From positions 186,001 to 250,000 of the forward strand of contig NZ_PIRZ01000001.1 in assembly GCF_003048575.1 (NCBI RefSeq): DNA of 64,000 nucleotides, given 5' to 3'. The stretch comes from Campylobacter concisus (GTDB lineage Bacteria > Campylobacterota > Campylobacteria > Campylobacterales > Campylobacteraceae). The notes under the pieces were generated by a model that did not search any database, had not been told where the DNA came from, and worked only from the letters and a program-made list of their open reading frames with translations. Both the position numbers and the translations under genes were made by a program. This document shows, piece by piece, positions 28,565-38,454 of the stretch; positions within the stretch are counted from its first letter, which is position 1, and each line of letters opens with the position of its first letter.

Positions 28565-29395
28565 ATGAAAATAGGTATCATCGGACTTGGTCTTATGGGT
28601 GGCTCACTTGGGCTAGCATTAAAAGATGAAAAATTAATCTCTTGTGTTAGCGGATACGACAAAGATGAAAATCATAGCAAAAAGGCTTTAGAGCTTGGCT
28701 TGGTACATGAAATTTTAAGCATTGACGAGATGAAAAAGAAGTGTGACATCATCTTTTTGGCTGTGCCAGTCGAGGCTATCGTGAGCATCGTGCAAAATTT
28801 AGCTGACATTAGCGAAGATACAACTATTATTGATTTTGGCTCAACTAAACAAAAGATAATCGAGGCTGTGCCAGAAAAAATTCGTAAAAATTTCATCCCA
28901 GCTCACCCGATGGCAGGTACTGAGTATTCTGGTCCAGAGGCTGCTTTTAAATCACTTTACACAGGAGCAACTGTTATCGTTTGTGACTTTGCTGAGAGCG
29001 CAGAAAAACATGTAAAAAGAAGCGTGGAGTTATTTTCTTGCCTTGGTATGAAGATCATTTTTATGAGTGCGAAAGAACATGATCATCACGTGGGTCTTAT
29101 TTCGCATTTGCCTCATGCGATTGCATTTTCTCTTGCAAGTGGGATTTTAAAAGAAGAGGATAAAAGGCACATCGTAGCGCTTGGCGGACCTACATTTAAG
29201 GGTATGATACGTGTCGCAAAGAGTTCGCCTTTTATGTGGAGCGATATCTTTAAGCAAAATAAAAATAATGTTGTTGAAGCTATAAATATGTTTGAAAAAG
29301 AGCTAAATTTGTGCAAAGATCTCATCAAGGATGAACGCTGGGATGAACTTTTTGCCTGGATGAGCGACGCTAGGGCTGTAAGAGAAATTTTGTAA
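28565..29395 (+). CDS. tyrA: Prephenate dehydrogenase
   Basis: 276 residues. Rossmann motif GIIGLGLMGGSLG at 3-15, FIPAHPMAGTEYSGPEAA with the catalytic His region, and DHHVGLISHLPHAIA. The enzyme makes 4-hydroxyphenylpyruvate for tyrosine. There is no chorismate mutase or ACT domain. Followed by a short gap with a second possible -10 (29422). Confidence 0.95.
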   Translation: MKIGIIGLGLMGGSLGLALKDEKLISCVSGYDKDENHSKKALELGLVHEILSIDEMKKKCDIIFLAVPVEAIVSIVQNLADISEDTTIIDFGSTKQKIIEAVPEKIRKNFIPAHPMAGTEYSGPEAAFKSLYTGATVIVCDFAESAEKHVKRSVELFSCLGMKIIFMSAKEHDHHVGLISHLPHAIAFSLASGILKEEDKRHIVALGGPTFKGMIRVAKSSPFMWSDIFKQNKNNVVEAINMFEKELNLCKDLIKDERWDELFAWMSDARAVREIL

Positions 29396-29421
29396 TTAAC
29401 TAAAAATTTATTGATTAAATG

Positions 29422-29427
29422 TAAAAT
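29422..29427 (+). promoter_or_regulatory. Possible -10 box for the M23 peptidase gene
   Basis: TAAAAT in a 61-base gap, 30 bases before the start codon. Weak on its own. Confidence 0.3.
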
Positions 29428-29456
29428 TTCGCAAATAAAATTTAAGGTAAAAATAT

Positions 29457-30827
29457 ATGTATAGACGTGGAATTGGTGGTTTTGGTATTGTTGTGCTTTT
29501 GCTAATTTTAATTTTAGCCGGTGGTTTTGGCTATGCTTTGATGTCAAAAGATTTTGAGCGAAATGAGCCGATAATCGGTGTTGCTGATAAGGTTTATTGG
29601 AATCTTAGAACCCCAATGAATATCAAATTTAAAGACGATAGCGGTATAAAATTTGTACGAATTAGTATGAATGATGGGAAAAATGATCTAAATTTATTAA
29701 ATCAAATCATACAAAATCCAAGTACCGAGCTTGATGTAAATTTAACCTTTCCAAAGACTGGCTTTTTTGCTCAAAAAGATACCTATGAGATGAATATCGA
29801 AGCTGTAGATACTAGTAAATGGAGCTTTTTTACTGGCAACAAAGCTAGTAAAAAGGTTGAAGTGGTGCTTGATACTTCAAAACCTGATCTTTACGTGCTT
29901 TCGCAGTCTTATTCTATCTCAAAAGGTGGTAGCGCGGTTGTGGTCTTTAGAGCAACTGATAATCAGCTAAAAGAGGTTTATGTACAGACAAATTTTGGTA
30001 AGAAATTTAAAGCTGTACCATTTTATAAAGAGGGCTTTTATGCAGCACTAGTTGCTTGGCCAGTTCAGGTTGAAAATTTTAGCGCAGAGGTCATTGCAAG
30101 AGACTTTGCAGGCAATGAAAGCAAGTCACATGTTAGGTATTTTTACGAAAATGTAAAGTATAAAACTTCAACTATTGCATTAAATGATAGATTTTTAGAT
30201 GGTAAGATAGTTGATTTAACAGATCAATATGCAAAAGATCCAAGCGCACTTTCAAGACTTGAGAAAATGAGATTTGTCAATGAAACGCTTAGAAATTCAA
30301 ACGAAGAAAAAATAACAGCACTTACTACAAATCCTGGCGATGAGATGTTAACTGGCTTTAGTGTGACACCATTTTATCCACTAAGAAATGGTAAAAAAGT
30401 GGCTGACTTCGCCGATCACCGATACTATACATATAATAACGAGCAAGTAAGCGAATCATGGCATATGGGAATAGACTTTGCAAGTGTGGCTGCAGCTCCT
30501 ATAATAGCTAGCAATGCCGGCCGTGTCGTACTTGCATCTGAAAATGGAATTTATGGATTAAATATTGTGATCGATCATGGATTTGGGCTTTATTCGCTTT
30601 ATGGACACTGCTCAAGCGCTAGAGTAAAAGAGGGCGATATGGTGGTGGCTGGTGATCAAATAGGTACTACTGGAACTAGCGGTCTTGCACTTGGTGATCA
30701 CCTTCACTTTGGAATTTTAGTCCAAGGTGAAGAGGTAAGACCTCAACAATGGATGGATAAAAAGTGGATAAAAGACAATATAACAAGTGTCTTAGATGCT
30801 GCAAAAGCGATGATAGACAAGAACTAA
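29457..30827 (+). CDS. M23-family peptidoglycan endopeptidase, membrane anchored
   Basis: 456 residues with an N-terminal anchor (GIVVLLLILILAGGFGYAL). The C-terminal peptidase domain carries both zinc-binding motifs, HMGIDFAS (HxxxD) and DHLHFGI (HxH), with LYSLYGHCS between them, so it should be catalytically competent. It is the type of LytM endopeptidase that trims cross-links and shapes the helical cell in Campylobacter and Helicobacter; which named shape protein it matches I cannot tell without a search. It lies between tyrA and lpxC as in C. jejuni. Confidence 0.92.
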   Translation: MYRRGIGGFGIVVLLLILILAGGFGYALMSKDFERNEPIIGVADKVYWNLRTPMNIKFKDDSGIKFVRISMNDGKNDLNLLNQIIQNPSTELDVNLTFPKTGFFAQKDTYEMNIEAVDTSKWSFFTGNKASKKVEVVLDTSKPDLYVLSQSYSISKGGSAVVVFRATDNQLKEVYVQTNFGKKFKAVPFYKEGFYAALVAWPVQVENFSAEVIARDFAGNESKSHVRYFYENVKYKTSTIALNDRFLDGKIVDLTDQYAKDPSALSRLEKMRFVNETLRNSNEEKITALTTNPGDEMLTGFSVTPFYPLRNGKKVADFADHRYYTYNNEQVSESWHMGIDFASVAAAPIIASNAGRVVLASENGIYGLNIVIDHGFGLYSLYGHCSSARVKEGDMVVAGDQIGTTGTSGLALGDHLHFGILVQGEEVRPQQWMDKKWIKDNITSVLDAAKAMIDKN

Positions 30828-30889
30828 AAAATTTGCAAAATTGATTTTTTAGTGCTATCATAAGCGGATTAAAAATATAAGGAAAATTC

Positions 30890-31774
30890 TTGAAACAAAC
30901 TACTATCGCAAGACGCGTTGAGACCATTGGTATAGGGCTTCATAAAGGTGAGCCGATAAGACTTATACTAGAACCTCTTGATGCAAATTCTGGTATTATT
31001 TTGCACCGCGAAGATCTTGGTATTAGTTTTAAAGCCGAACCTAAAAATGTGATAAATACGCAGATGGCAACCGTTGTTGGCAATGAAAAGGGCTTTATTA
31101 GTACGATTGAGCATCTAATGTCAGCCATAAATGGTTATGGCATTGATAATATTAGAATCTCTGTTGATGCAAATGAAATTCCAGTCATGGATGGCAGTGC
31201 GATAAGCTTTTGCATGCTACTTGATGAGGCTGGCATAAGATATCTTGATGCCGGTAAAAAAGTAATTCTTGTTAGACGTGAAGTTGAAGTCGTTGAGGGT
31301 TCTAAATTTGTACGAACTTCACCTTCAAGAAGTCCAAAAATTGACTATACGATAAAATTTGATCATCCAGTTATTGGTGAACAAAGATATGTTTTTGATT
31401 TTAGTAAAAGCTCTTTTATAAAAAATATAGCTCGTGCTAGGACTTTTGGCTTTTTGAAAGATTTACAACGTTTACAAGCTCAAAATCTAGCTCTTGGTGC
31501 ATCGCTTGATAATGCTGTGGCAATCGATGATACACATATCCTAAATCCAGAAGGTTTGAGATTTGAAAATGAGTTTGTAAGGCACAAAATTTTAGATGCG
31601 ATTGGTGATTTAAGTTTGCTTGGAGCACCTTTATTGGGCGATTATACAGCATTTGCTGGAAGCCACGATCTAAATCACAAATTAACTCTTGCTTTGATGT
31701 CCGATGAGAAAAACTACGAGATCGCAACTCTAAATGGTGAACTTCTAAAAGAGTATCAAAAGGTATTTGCATAG
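30890..31774 (+). CDS. lpxC: UDP-3-O-acyl-N-acetylglucosamine deacetylase
   Basis: 294 residues, first committed step of lipid A synthesis. Zinc ligands are visible in STIEHLMSAINGYGIDN and HKILDAIGDLSLLG; MDGSA is also conserved. The start is TTG at 30890 (TTG AAA CAA ACT), with AAGGA eight bases upstream; MKQTTIARRVETIGIGLHKG fits the family N-terminus. The stop TAG at 31772-31774 overlaps the apparent start of tsaB. Confidence 0.96.
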   Translation: MKQTTIARRVETIGIGLHKGEPIRLILEPLDANSGIILHREDLGISFKAEPKNVINTQMATVVGNEKGFISTIEHLMSAINGYGIDNIRISVDANEIPVMDGSAISFCMLLDEAGIRYLDAGKKVILVRREVEVVEGSKFVRTSPSRSPKIDYTIKFDHPVIGEQRYVFDFSKSSFIKNIARARTFGFLKDLQRLQAQNLALGASLDNAVAIDDTHILNPEGLRFENEFVRHKILDAIGDLSLLGAPLLGDYTAFAGSHDLNHKLTLALMSDEKNYEIATLNGELLKEYQKVFA

Positions 31775-32217
31775 AAAATATTGAAATTTTAGTTGTCTCT
31801 TTATCTACTCCGCTTTTAGTTGGAGTATATAAAGACGGCGTAAAATTTGATGAAATTACGACTGATGAACATGTCAGTGAAGCTTTGATAAAAATCTTAG
31901 AAAATTTATCGTCTAAATTTAATATCACAAAAATTATCTATGCAAATACGCCTGGAAGCTTTATGGGGTTAAAGGTGGCCTATGTTATTTTAAAGACTTT
32001 CTCTTTGGCAAAGGGTTGCGAATTTTATGCGGTTAGCGGCTTTAGCTTAAATGGCAGCCAAGCGATCAGAGCAAATAAAAATTTAAGCTTTGTTTTAAAA
32101 GATGGCAAAATTTTACTTGAAAAAGTAGAGCCAGTAGGATTTAGGTTGCCTTTAAATTTAGATGAATTAAAACTAAATTCAGATACACTTCCAGATTATA
32201 TCATCCAAGCAGTTTAG
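31771..32217 (+). CDS. tsaB: TsaB-like tRNA threonylcarbamoyladenosine protein, apparent ATA start
   Basis: From 31741 to 31884 this frame contains no ATG, GTG or TTG, yet its translation IEILVVSLSTPLLVGVYKDG is the first strand of the ASKHA fold expected of TsaB, and ANTPGSFMGLKVAYVI matches the family's G-x-F-T-G-x-R segment. The best initiation site is ATA at 31771 (ATAG overlapping the lpxC stop), seven bases after AAAAGG; this gives 148 residues. A TTG at 31885 would remove the first 38 residues. TsaB supports TsaD in t6A modification. Short compared with E. coli TsaB (231) but normal, as I recall, for Campylobacter. Confidence 0.8.
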   Translation: MENIEILVVSLSTPLLVGVYKDGVKFDEITTDEHVSEALIKILENLSSKFNITKIIYANTPGSFMGLKVAYVILKTFSLAKGCEFYAVSGFSLNGSQAIRANKNLSFVLKDGKILLEKVEPVGFRLPLNLDELKLNSDTLPDYIIQAV

Positions 32218-32225
32218 GAGAAATT

Positions 32226-33110
32226 TTGAATATCTTAGTGCCTGCAACAAGTGCGAATTTGGGCCCTGGTTTTGATGCTTTGGGGCTTAGTTTAAAGCTT
32301 TTTAATAGCGTGAAAATCGAGTCAGCAAAATTTAGCTCAGTGTCGATAAACGGCGAAGGCAGTGGAAGTGTAAATTTAAAGAGAAATAACATATTCCTAA
32401 GTATTTTTAATGAAATTTTTTTTGAGCTAACTGGTAAAAATGAAAATTTTAGAGTCGTTTTTGAAAATAATATCCCATTTTCAAGGGGACTTGGCAGTAG
32501 CTCCGCTGTGATCGTTGGAGCCATTGCTTCAGCATACGAAATGGCTGGCTTTAAGGCAAGCAAAGAGATAGTTTTAAATAAAGCCATCATCTACGAAACC
32601 CATCCTGATAATATCTCGCCAGCGGTTCACGGTGGATTTATCAGCGCGATCGTAAAAAATGGCAATGTTTACGCAAATAAAATAAGTTTAAGCGACGAGA
32701 TAAAGGCAGTAGTTGTTATCCCAAATAAGCCAATGAGTACATCCTCGTCAAGACAAATTTTACCAAAGAACTATACGATGAAAGAGTGTGTAAATAACTT
32801 ATCTCATGCTGCTTTTTTAACATCTTGTTTTTATGAGAAAAAGTATGATCTCTTAAAAATAGCAAGCAAAGATTTGATGCATGAAGAGCGTAGAATGCAT
32901 GCTTTAGAAGAGCTTTTTGAAGTTAGAAAAGTAGCTTATGAAAATGGTGCTTTAATGAGCACGCTTTCAGGCTCAGGCTCAAGCTTTTTAAATATCGCTT
33001 ACAAAGATGATGCTAAAAATTTACAAGATATTTTAAAGAGTAAATTTAGTGATTTTAGGGTTGAGGTTTTTTCATTTGATAACGATGGATACGAAATTAC
33101 GCAAAGCTAA
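32226..33110 (+). CDS. thrB: Homoserine kinase
   Basis: 294 residues of the GHMP kinase family: VPATSANLGPGFDALGLSL at the N-terminus, ATP loop PFSRGLGSSSAVIVGAIA and the C-terminal STLSGSGSSFLNI. It phosphorylates homoserine for threonine synthesis. Start TTG at 32226 after AGGAG; the family begins M-x-I-x-V-P-A-T-S-A-N, which fixes the start. Eight bases after tsaB. Confidence 0.95.
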   Translation: MNILVPATSANLGPGFDALGLSLKLFNSVKIESAKFSSVSINGEGSGSVNLKRNNIFLSIFNEIFFELTGKNENFRVVFENNIPFSRGLGSSSAVIVGAIASAYEMAGFKASKEIVLNKAIIYETHPDNISPAVHGGFISAIVKNGNVYANKISLSDEIKAVVVIPNKPMSTSSSRQILPKNYTMKECVNNLSHAAFLTSCFYEKKYDLLKIASKDLMHEERRMHALEELFEVRKVAYENGALMSTLSGSGSSFLNIAYKDDAKNLQDILKSKFSDFRVEVFSFDNDGYEITQS

Positions 33111-33131
33111 AAACAAGTTTAAAAAGATATA

Positions 33132-33386
33132 ATGAACAAAAATAATCCTGTAAGGACATGTGTCGCTTGTAAAATTAAAATTTCTCAGAGCTTGCTAAAA
33201 AGATACCGCTTGGTAGGTAAAAATTTAGAGCATGGCAAGGGAAATGGTCGTAGCTTTTATCTGTGCGACAAATGTATGCAAAAAGATATAAAAATTTTAA
33301 AAAAAATAATTGATAAACAAACTAAAGGTGCTTTTATTTGTGATACACCGAAGTTAAAGGAGATACTCTTAAATGAGCAATGTTAG
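33132..33386 (+). CDS. ylxR: YlxR-family (DUF448) RNA-binding protein
   Basis: 84 residues: [20 protein letters not shown], then [14 protein letters not shown], the GRGxYvC-like YlxR motif. YlxR proteins lie next to infB/nusA and are thought to act in RNA or nucleoid-related regulation. It overlaps the infB start by 14 bases and carries the infB ribosome binding site (AAGGAG at about 33357). Confidence 0.92.
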   Translation: MNKNNPVRTCVACKIKISQSLLKRYRLVGKNLEHGKGNGRSFYLCDKCMQKDIKILKKIIDKQTKGAFICDTPKLKEILLNEQC

Positions 33387-36021
33387 GATTTCAGAGATCG
33401 CAAACGAGCTTGGCTATCCAAGTAAAGAGATAGTAGAAAAAGCTCAAGAGTTAGGATTGAAAGTCAAAACTCACTCAAATGCAGTTAGCCTTGAAGAGGC
33501 CGAAGCTATATATGAATATGTTCAAACTGGCGTGATACCAGATAAATTTAAAAAGAAAAAGAGTGAACCTAAGCCAAAAAAAGAGCCTAAAAAAGAAGTA
33601 GAAAAAGAGTCAGTAAAAAAAGAAGAAAAACAAAAAAGTGAACCTAAAAAAGCTACTACTAAAACTGAGTCAAAGTCGGTAAAAGCTGAGCCTAAGAAAG
33701 AGGCACAAATTTTAGAAGAAAAACAAAAAATTGAGCCTAAAAAAGAAGAAATCAAAGTAGAGCAAAAACAAGTCGAAGCTCCAAGACCAAAAGAGAGCTT
33801 GGCTGATGTGACTCAAAAAAGACGTGGCCTTGTGATAGTAAAAAAGAAAAAAGACTATGAAGCGCCAATTGATACAAAAGAAGAGAAAAAGCCTGAACCA
33901 AGCATAGCTAACATAAGCGATTTTAAAAGTATGTTTTCAGCAAATGATGAAAATTTAGCTAAGAAAAAGAAAAAAGATAAAAAAGTAGTTGTCGCAAGTA
34001 AAAAGGATAGCGCCCAGAAGATGGATCTGCTTGGCGGAAGTGACTTTGGTGACATCGTGTTAGAAGATGAAGATGTAGTTGTTCTTCCTGATTTTAGTTT
34101 TAAAACCCCAACACCAGCACCAGCTCAAAAGACAAAACAGCCAAATGTTATGAGAACTACGGTCAACAATACGATAAATTCATTTGGCGAAGGCGGCATT
34201 CAAAGAAGAGCTAGAAAAAAACACAAAAAGCCTGAAAATAAACAAAACAATGAAGCTGTGACATCTATAAATATTCCAAAAGAAATTCGTGTTTATGAAT
34301 TTGCTGAAAAGCTAAACAAACAGCCAAGCGAGATTATTGGTAAGCTTTTCATGCTTGGCATGATGACAACAAAAAATGACTTTTTGGATGAAGATGCGAT
34401 CGAAATTTTGGCTGATGAGTTTAATGTAGAGGTTAATATCATCGATGATCAAAAAGAATTTGACTACGTAGCAGCCTATGAAGAAGAGATAAAAGACGAT
34501 GAAAATCTCCAGCCAAGAGCACCAGTCATAACCATCATGGGTCACGTTGATCATGGTAAAACTTCATTGCTTGATTATATAAGAAAATCACGCGTAGCAG
34601 CAGGAGAGGCTGGTGGTATCACTCAGCATGTCGGTGCTTACATGGTAAACAAAAACGGCAAAAATATCACATTTATCGACACTCCAGGTCACGAAGCGTT
34701 TACTGCTATGCGTGCAAGGGGTGCTGGCGTAACTGATATAGTTATCATCGTTGTTGCGGCAGATGATGGTGTAAAACCACAAACAAAAGAGGCGGTTAGC
34801 CACGCAAAAGCCGCTGGTGTGCCAATAATCATCGCTATAAATAAAATGGATAAAGAGTCGGCAAATCCTGACCTAGTAAAGACTGGTCTTGCTGAGCTTG
34901 ATGTCATGCCAACAGAGTGGGGCGGAAAGTATGAATTTGTGCCAATCTCTGCAAAAACAGGCATGGGTATAGATGATCTACTTGAGATCGTACTTTTACA
35001 AGCTGACCTTTTAGAACTAAAAGCAAATCCAAAGGCAAATGCAAAAGCAACTGTTATCGAGAGCTCACTTCAAAAAGGCCGTGGTTCAGTAGCTACTATT
35101 ATCGTTGAAAATGGTACACTTCATGTTGGAGATACTGTCGTAGCTGGCGTTGCATATGGAAAGATAAGAAGCTTACTTGATGACCAAGGTAAACCTTTGC
35201 AAGATATAAAACCAGGTGAATGCGGTGTTATAGTAGGTCTTAGCGAGATAGCAGAGGCTGGCGAGACGCTAATAGGTGTAAAAACTGATAAAGAGGCTCG
35301 TGAATACGCACAGAAAAAGGCTGAATATATCCGCCAAAAAGAGCTTAGCAAGAGCACAAAAGTTAGTATTGACGAGCTTAGTGCTAAGATCGCTGAAGGT
35401 GAGTTAAAGACGCTCCCAGTCATCATCAAAGCTGACGTTGGTGGCTCACTTGAGGCACTAAAAGCAAGCTTAGAAAAACTTGCAAATGATGAGATCAGAG
35501 TAAATGTCATCCACTCTGGTGTTGGCGGCATCACGCAAAGCGACGTAGCACTTGCTAGTGCGAGCGAAGACTGTATAATCCTTGGTTTTAACATAAGACC
35601 AACTGGCGAGATAAAAGAAAAGGCAAAAGAGAGCGGCGTTGAGATTAAAACTTACAACGTTATTTATAATCTAATTGACGATGTGAAAGCGATCTTGGGC
35701 GGACTAATGTCACCGATAATTAGAGAAGAGCAGCTTGGTCAAGCGCAGGTTCGCCAAGTGATCCATGTGCCAAAAGTTGGCACTATCGCTGGATGTATCG
35801 TCACTGAGGGTACTATAAACAGAGGGGCAAAAATTCGCCTTATTAGAGAAGGTGTAGTCGTTTACGAGGGCTTGGTAAGCTCATTAAAACGCTTCAAAGA
35901 TGACATCAAAGAGGTTGCTAAAGGTTATGAATGTGGCGTTGGTATCGAAAATTTCAACGATATTAGAGAAAACGACTATATCGAAAGCTTCAAAGAAGTC
36001 AAGGAGAAAGCTACTCTATGA
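33373..36021 (+). CDS. infB: Translation initiation factor IF-2
   Basis: 882 residues. N-terminal IF2-N motif ([21 protein letters not shown]), a long Lys/Glu/Pro-rich linker (about 55-300), a second IF2-N segment ([18 protein letters not shown]), then the G domain with [22 protein letters not shown] and NKMD, and the C-terminal tRNA-binding domains. IF-2 brings fMet-tRNA to the 30S subunit. ATG at 33373 lies in the ylxR 3' end; the stop overlaps rbfA. Confidence 0.98.
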   Translation: MSNVRISEIANELGYPSKEIVEKAQELGLKVKTHSNAVSLEEAEAIYEYVQTGVIPDKFKKKKSEPKPKKEPKKEVEKESVKKEEKQKSEPKKATTKTESKSVKAEPKKEAQILEEKQKIEPKKEEIKVEQKQVEAPRPKESLADVTQKRRGLVIVKKKKDYEAPIDTKEEKKPEPSIANISDFKSMFSANDENLAKKKKKDKKVVVASKKDSAQKMDLLGGSDFGDIVLEDEDVVVLPDFSFKTPTPAPAQKTKQPNVMRTTVNNTINSFGEGGIQRRARKKHKKPENKQNNEAVTSINIPKEIRVYEFAEKLNKQPSEIIGKLFMLGMMTTKNDFLDEDAIEILADEFNVEVNIIDDQKEFDYVAAYEEEIKDDENLQPRAPVITIMGHVDHGKTSLLDYIRKSRVAAGEAGGITQHVGAYMVNKNGKNITFIDTPGHEAFTAMRARGAGVTDIVIIVVAADDGVKPQTKEAVSHAKAAGVPIIIAINKMDKESANPDLVKTGLAELDVMPTEWGGKYEFVPISAKTGMGIDDLLEIVLLQADLLELKANPKANAKATVIESSLQKGRGSVATIIVENGTLHVGDTVVAGVAYGKIRSLLDDQGKPLQDIKPGECGVIVGLSEIAEAGETLIGVKTDKEAREYAQKKAEYIRQKELSKSTKVSIDELSAKIAEGELKTLPVIIKADVGGSLEALKASLEKLANDEIRVNVIHSGVGGITQSDVALASASEDCIILGFNIRPTGEIKEKAKESGVEIKTYNVIYNLIDDVKAILGGLMSPIIREEQLGQAQVRQVIHVPKVGTIAGCIVTEGTINRGAKIRLIREGVVVYEGLVSSLKRFKDDIKEVAKGYECGVGIENFNDIRENDYIESFKEVKEKATL

Positions 36022-36383
36022 ACGCTAACGAAATAAAGCGTATGAGAACAGAGAGCGTGCTAAAAGAGCTCATACCAGAGGCTCTAGCTACTCTAGAAGA
36101 TAACATTTTAAAAGGACTTTGTGTCACTGATGTCGAGTGCAAAAAGGGCAGATATGACGCCTTTGTATATCTTGACAAAATGGCATTTGACGAGCGTGAA
36201 CAAGAGTATATCTTGGGGCATTTAAAGCGAGTTTGTAGACATTTGCAAAACCACTGCATGGCAGCTGAGGGCTGGTATAGATGCCCAAATTTTCACTTTA
36301 AATTTGACGATAGATTAGAGTATCAAAACCATATGGATAAGTTGTTTGATAAAATTTCAAAGGATTTAAACAAAAATGGATAA
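36018..36383 (+). CDS. rbfA: Ribosome-binding factor A
   Basis: 121 residues beginning [23 protein letters not shown], followed by the KH-like core ([17 protein letters not shown]) and [18 protein letters not shown], the family's P-x-l-x-F-x-x-D motif. It matures the 5' end of 16S rRNA. It overlaps infB by four bases and rimP by eight, so all three are coupled. Confidence 0.93.
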   Translation: MNANEIKRMRTESVLKELIPEALATLEDNILKGLCVTDVECKKGRYDAFVYLDKMAFDEREQEYILGHLKRVCRHLQNHCMAAEGWYRCPNFHFKFDDRLEYQNHMDKLFDKISKDLNKNG

Positions 36384-36792
36384 TTTAGACAAACTAGTAC
36401 GCGAATGCGGCGTAGAGCTTTACGACAGCGAGATCGCAAATGAAAACGGCAGGGCTATTTTTAGAGTTTACATCACAAAAAATGGCGGAGTGAGTCTTGA
36501 TGACTGCGAAAAAGTGAGCCGTCTGCTCTCACCTATTTTTGACGTGACCCCGCCAGTTAGTGGAGACTACAACCTAGAGGTTAGCTCACCCGGTCTTGAA
36601 AGAAAACTTAGTAAGCCGTCTCATTTTAAAGCGAGTGTTGGCGAGCTTGTGAAAGTTCAAACCGAGGCTGATAAATTTACAGGAAGACTCATAAAAGCAG
36701 ATGAAGAGAACATTGCAGTTGAAAACGAAGAGGGAATTTTTGAGATAAACATCAGTGAGATAAAAAAAGCAAAAACATATTTGGAGTGGTAA
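36376..36792 (+). CDS. rimP: Ribosome maturation factor RimP
   Basis: 138 residues: a GRAIFRVYITKNGGVSLDDCEKVSR segment and GDYNLEVSSPGLERKL, the RimP signature (YxLEVSSPGlxRpL). RimP assists 30S assembly. It ends one base before the fhs ATG. Usual order infB-rbfA-rimP for this group. Confidence 0.95.
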   Translation: MDNLDKLVRECGVELYDSEIANENGRAIFRVYITKNGGVSLDDCEKVSRLLSPIFDVTPPVSGDYNLEVSSPGLERKLSKPSHFKASVGELVKVQTEADKFTGRLIKADEENIAVENEEGIFEINISEIKKAKTYLEW

Positions 36793-36793
36793 A

Positions 36794-38443
36794 ATGCTAA
36801 GCGACATCGAGATAACTCACCAAACAAAGCTAGAACACATCAGTAAAGTTGCCGCAAAGTTAGGCTTAAGCGAAGACGAGCTCGAGCTTTACGGAAAATT
36901 TAAGGCTAAAATTTCCCCTAGACTTGAGCCATCAAACTCAAAGCTCATCTTGGTTACCGCTACTAACCCAACCCCATACGGTGAGGGCAAAACGACTATG
37001 TCGATCGGTCTAGCCGACGCACTAAATTCACTTAATAAAAAGGTTTGTTTAGCACTTCGTGAGCCATCTCTTGGACCAGTTTTTGGCATAAAGGGTGGAG
37101 CGGCAGGTGGCGGCTACTCGCAGCTTGCGCCGATGGAAGATCTAAATTTACACTTCACTGGCGATTTTCATGCTATAACATCGGCAAATAATCTTATCTC
37201 GGCGATGATAGACAATAGTCTTTATCAAGAAAACCCACTAAAAATCGAAAAAATTTTATGGAAGCGTTGCATGGATATGAACGACCGCGCGCTAAGATTT
37301 ATTACCGTGGGTCAGGGCGGCAGAACAGACGGCGTGCCAAGAGAAGATGGCTTTAACATCACCGCTGCAAGCGAGATCATGGCTGTGCTTTGTCTAGCAA
37401 CAAGCCTATCAGATCTAAAAGAGCGCGTGGCAAACATAATGGTCGCCTATGATAGCGATAAAAAGCCTATCTACGTGCGTGATCTAGGCTGTGAAGACGC
37501 TGTTTGCATACTCTTAAAAGATGCGATCAAGCCAAATTTATTTCAAACACTTGAGCACACACCTACGCTCGTGCATGGCGGCCCATTTGCAAACATCGCA
37601 CACGGCTGCAATTCCGTCATCGCGACAAAAACAGCTCTAAATTTAGCTGACTACGTCATCACAGAAGCTGGCTTTGGCTCGGAGCTTGGCGCGGAGAAAT
37701 TTTTAGATATAAAGTGCAGGATCGCAGACATTAAGCCAAGTGCTGTAGTACTTGTAAGTACGATCAGATCGCTAAAATATAACGGCGAAGCAAATAAAGA
37801 CGAGATAACAAAACCAGATATGAGTGCTCTTAGAAAAGGTATCGAAAACCTTGGCGGGCATATCGGAAATTTAAAAGGCAAATTTGGGCAAAATGTAGTC
37901 GTGGCGCTTAATAAATTTGGCTTTGATACTGAAGAAGAGATAAAATTCGTAAAAGATTACTGCCGTGAGCTTGGTGTAGAAGTGGCAGTTTGTGAGAATT
38001 TCTTAAAAGGTGGCAAAGGCGCACTTGAGCTTGCTGAGCTGGTTTTAAAAGCATGCGATAAGCCAAGCAAGATAAATTTCACATACGAGATGAGCGATGA
38101 TACGAAAACTAAAATAGAAAAGGTTGCCAAGGAAATTTACGGAGCTAGTGAGGTGGTCTTTGAAGAGGCCGCTCTTAAAAAGCTGGAGATGATAAAAGAG
38201 CTAAATTTGAGCCATTTGCCAGTTTGTATCGCAAAAACTCAGTATTCATTTAGTGACGATGCGAAGCTTTTGGGTAGAGCAAAGGGCTTTACATTTAGCG
38301 TAAAAGACCTTGATATTAGAACGGGAGCTGGCTTTATCGTCGCAGTTTGCGGTAAGATCATGCTGATGCCAGGACTTCCAAAAGTACCAGCCGCTGTCAA
38401 TATGAAGATAGACGCAGACGGTAAGATCGACGGCTTGTCGTAA
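36794..38443 (+). CDS. fhs: Formate--tetrahydrofolate ligase
   Basis: 549 residues. The ATP site TNPTPYGEGKTTMSIGLADAL and the regions LREPSLGPVFGIKGGAAGGG and EAGFGSELGAEKF are diagnostic. The enzyme makes 10-formyl-THF from formate, THF and ATP, feeding purine synthesis and Fmt (4035). It starts one base after the rimP stop and is preceded by a weak GGAG inside rimP (ttGGAGtgg), so it appears translated as part of the infB operon. Confidence 0.97.
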   Translation: MLSDIEITHQTKLEHISKVAAKLGLSEDELELYGKFKAKISPRLEPSNSKLILVTATNPTPYGEGKTTMSIGLADALNSLNKKVCLALREPSLGPVFGIKGGAAGGGYSQLAPMEDLNLHFTGDFHAITSANNLISAMIDNSLYQENPLKIEKILWKRCMDMNDRALRFITVGQGGRTDGVPREDGFNITAASEIMAVLCLATSLSDLKERVANIMVAYDSDKKPIYVRDLGCEDAVCILLKDAIKPNLFQTLEHTPTLVHGGPFANIAHGCNSVIATKTALNLADYVITEAGFGSELGAEKFLDIKCRIADIKPSAVVLVSTIRSLKYNGEANKDEITKPDMSALRKGIENLGGHIGNLKGKFGQNVVVALNKFGFDTEEEIKFVKDYCRELGVEVAVCENFLKGGKGALELAELVLKACDKPSKINFTYEMSDDTKTKIEKVAKEIYGASEVVFEEAALKKLEMIKELNLSHLPVCIAKTQYSFSDDAKLLGRAKGFTFSVKDLDIRTGAGFIVAVCGKIMLMPGLPKVPAAVNMKIDADGKIDGLS

Positions 38444-38454
38444 ATTTAGAAAAT

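Noticed and set aside
31437..31928. 163-codon minus-strand open frame across the lpxC-tsaB junction
   Set aside because: It overlaps two well-supported genes, has no ribosome binding site and no recognisable motif.
31885..32217. TTG at 31885 as the tsaB start
   Set aside because: It would delete the conserved first strand of the fold encoded upstream, and no ribosome binding site precedes it. Kept as the alternative that would refute the ATA start.
35121..35594. 157-codon minus-strand open frame opposite infB
   Set aside because: It is within the conserved C-terminal coding region of infB; no independent support.
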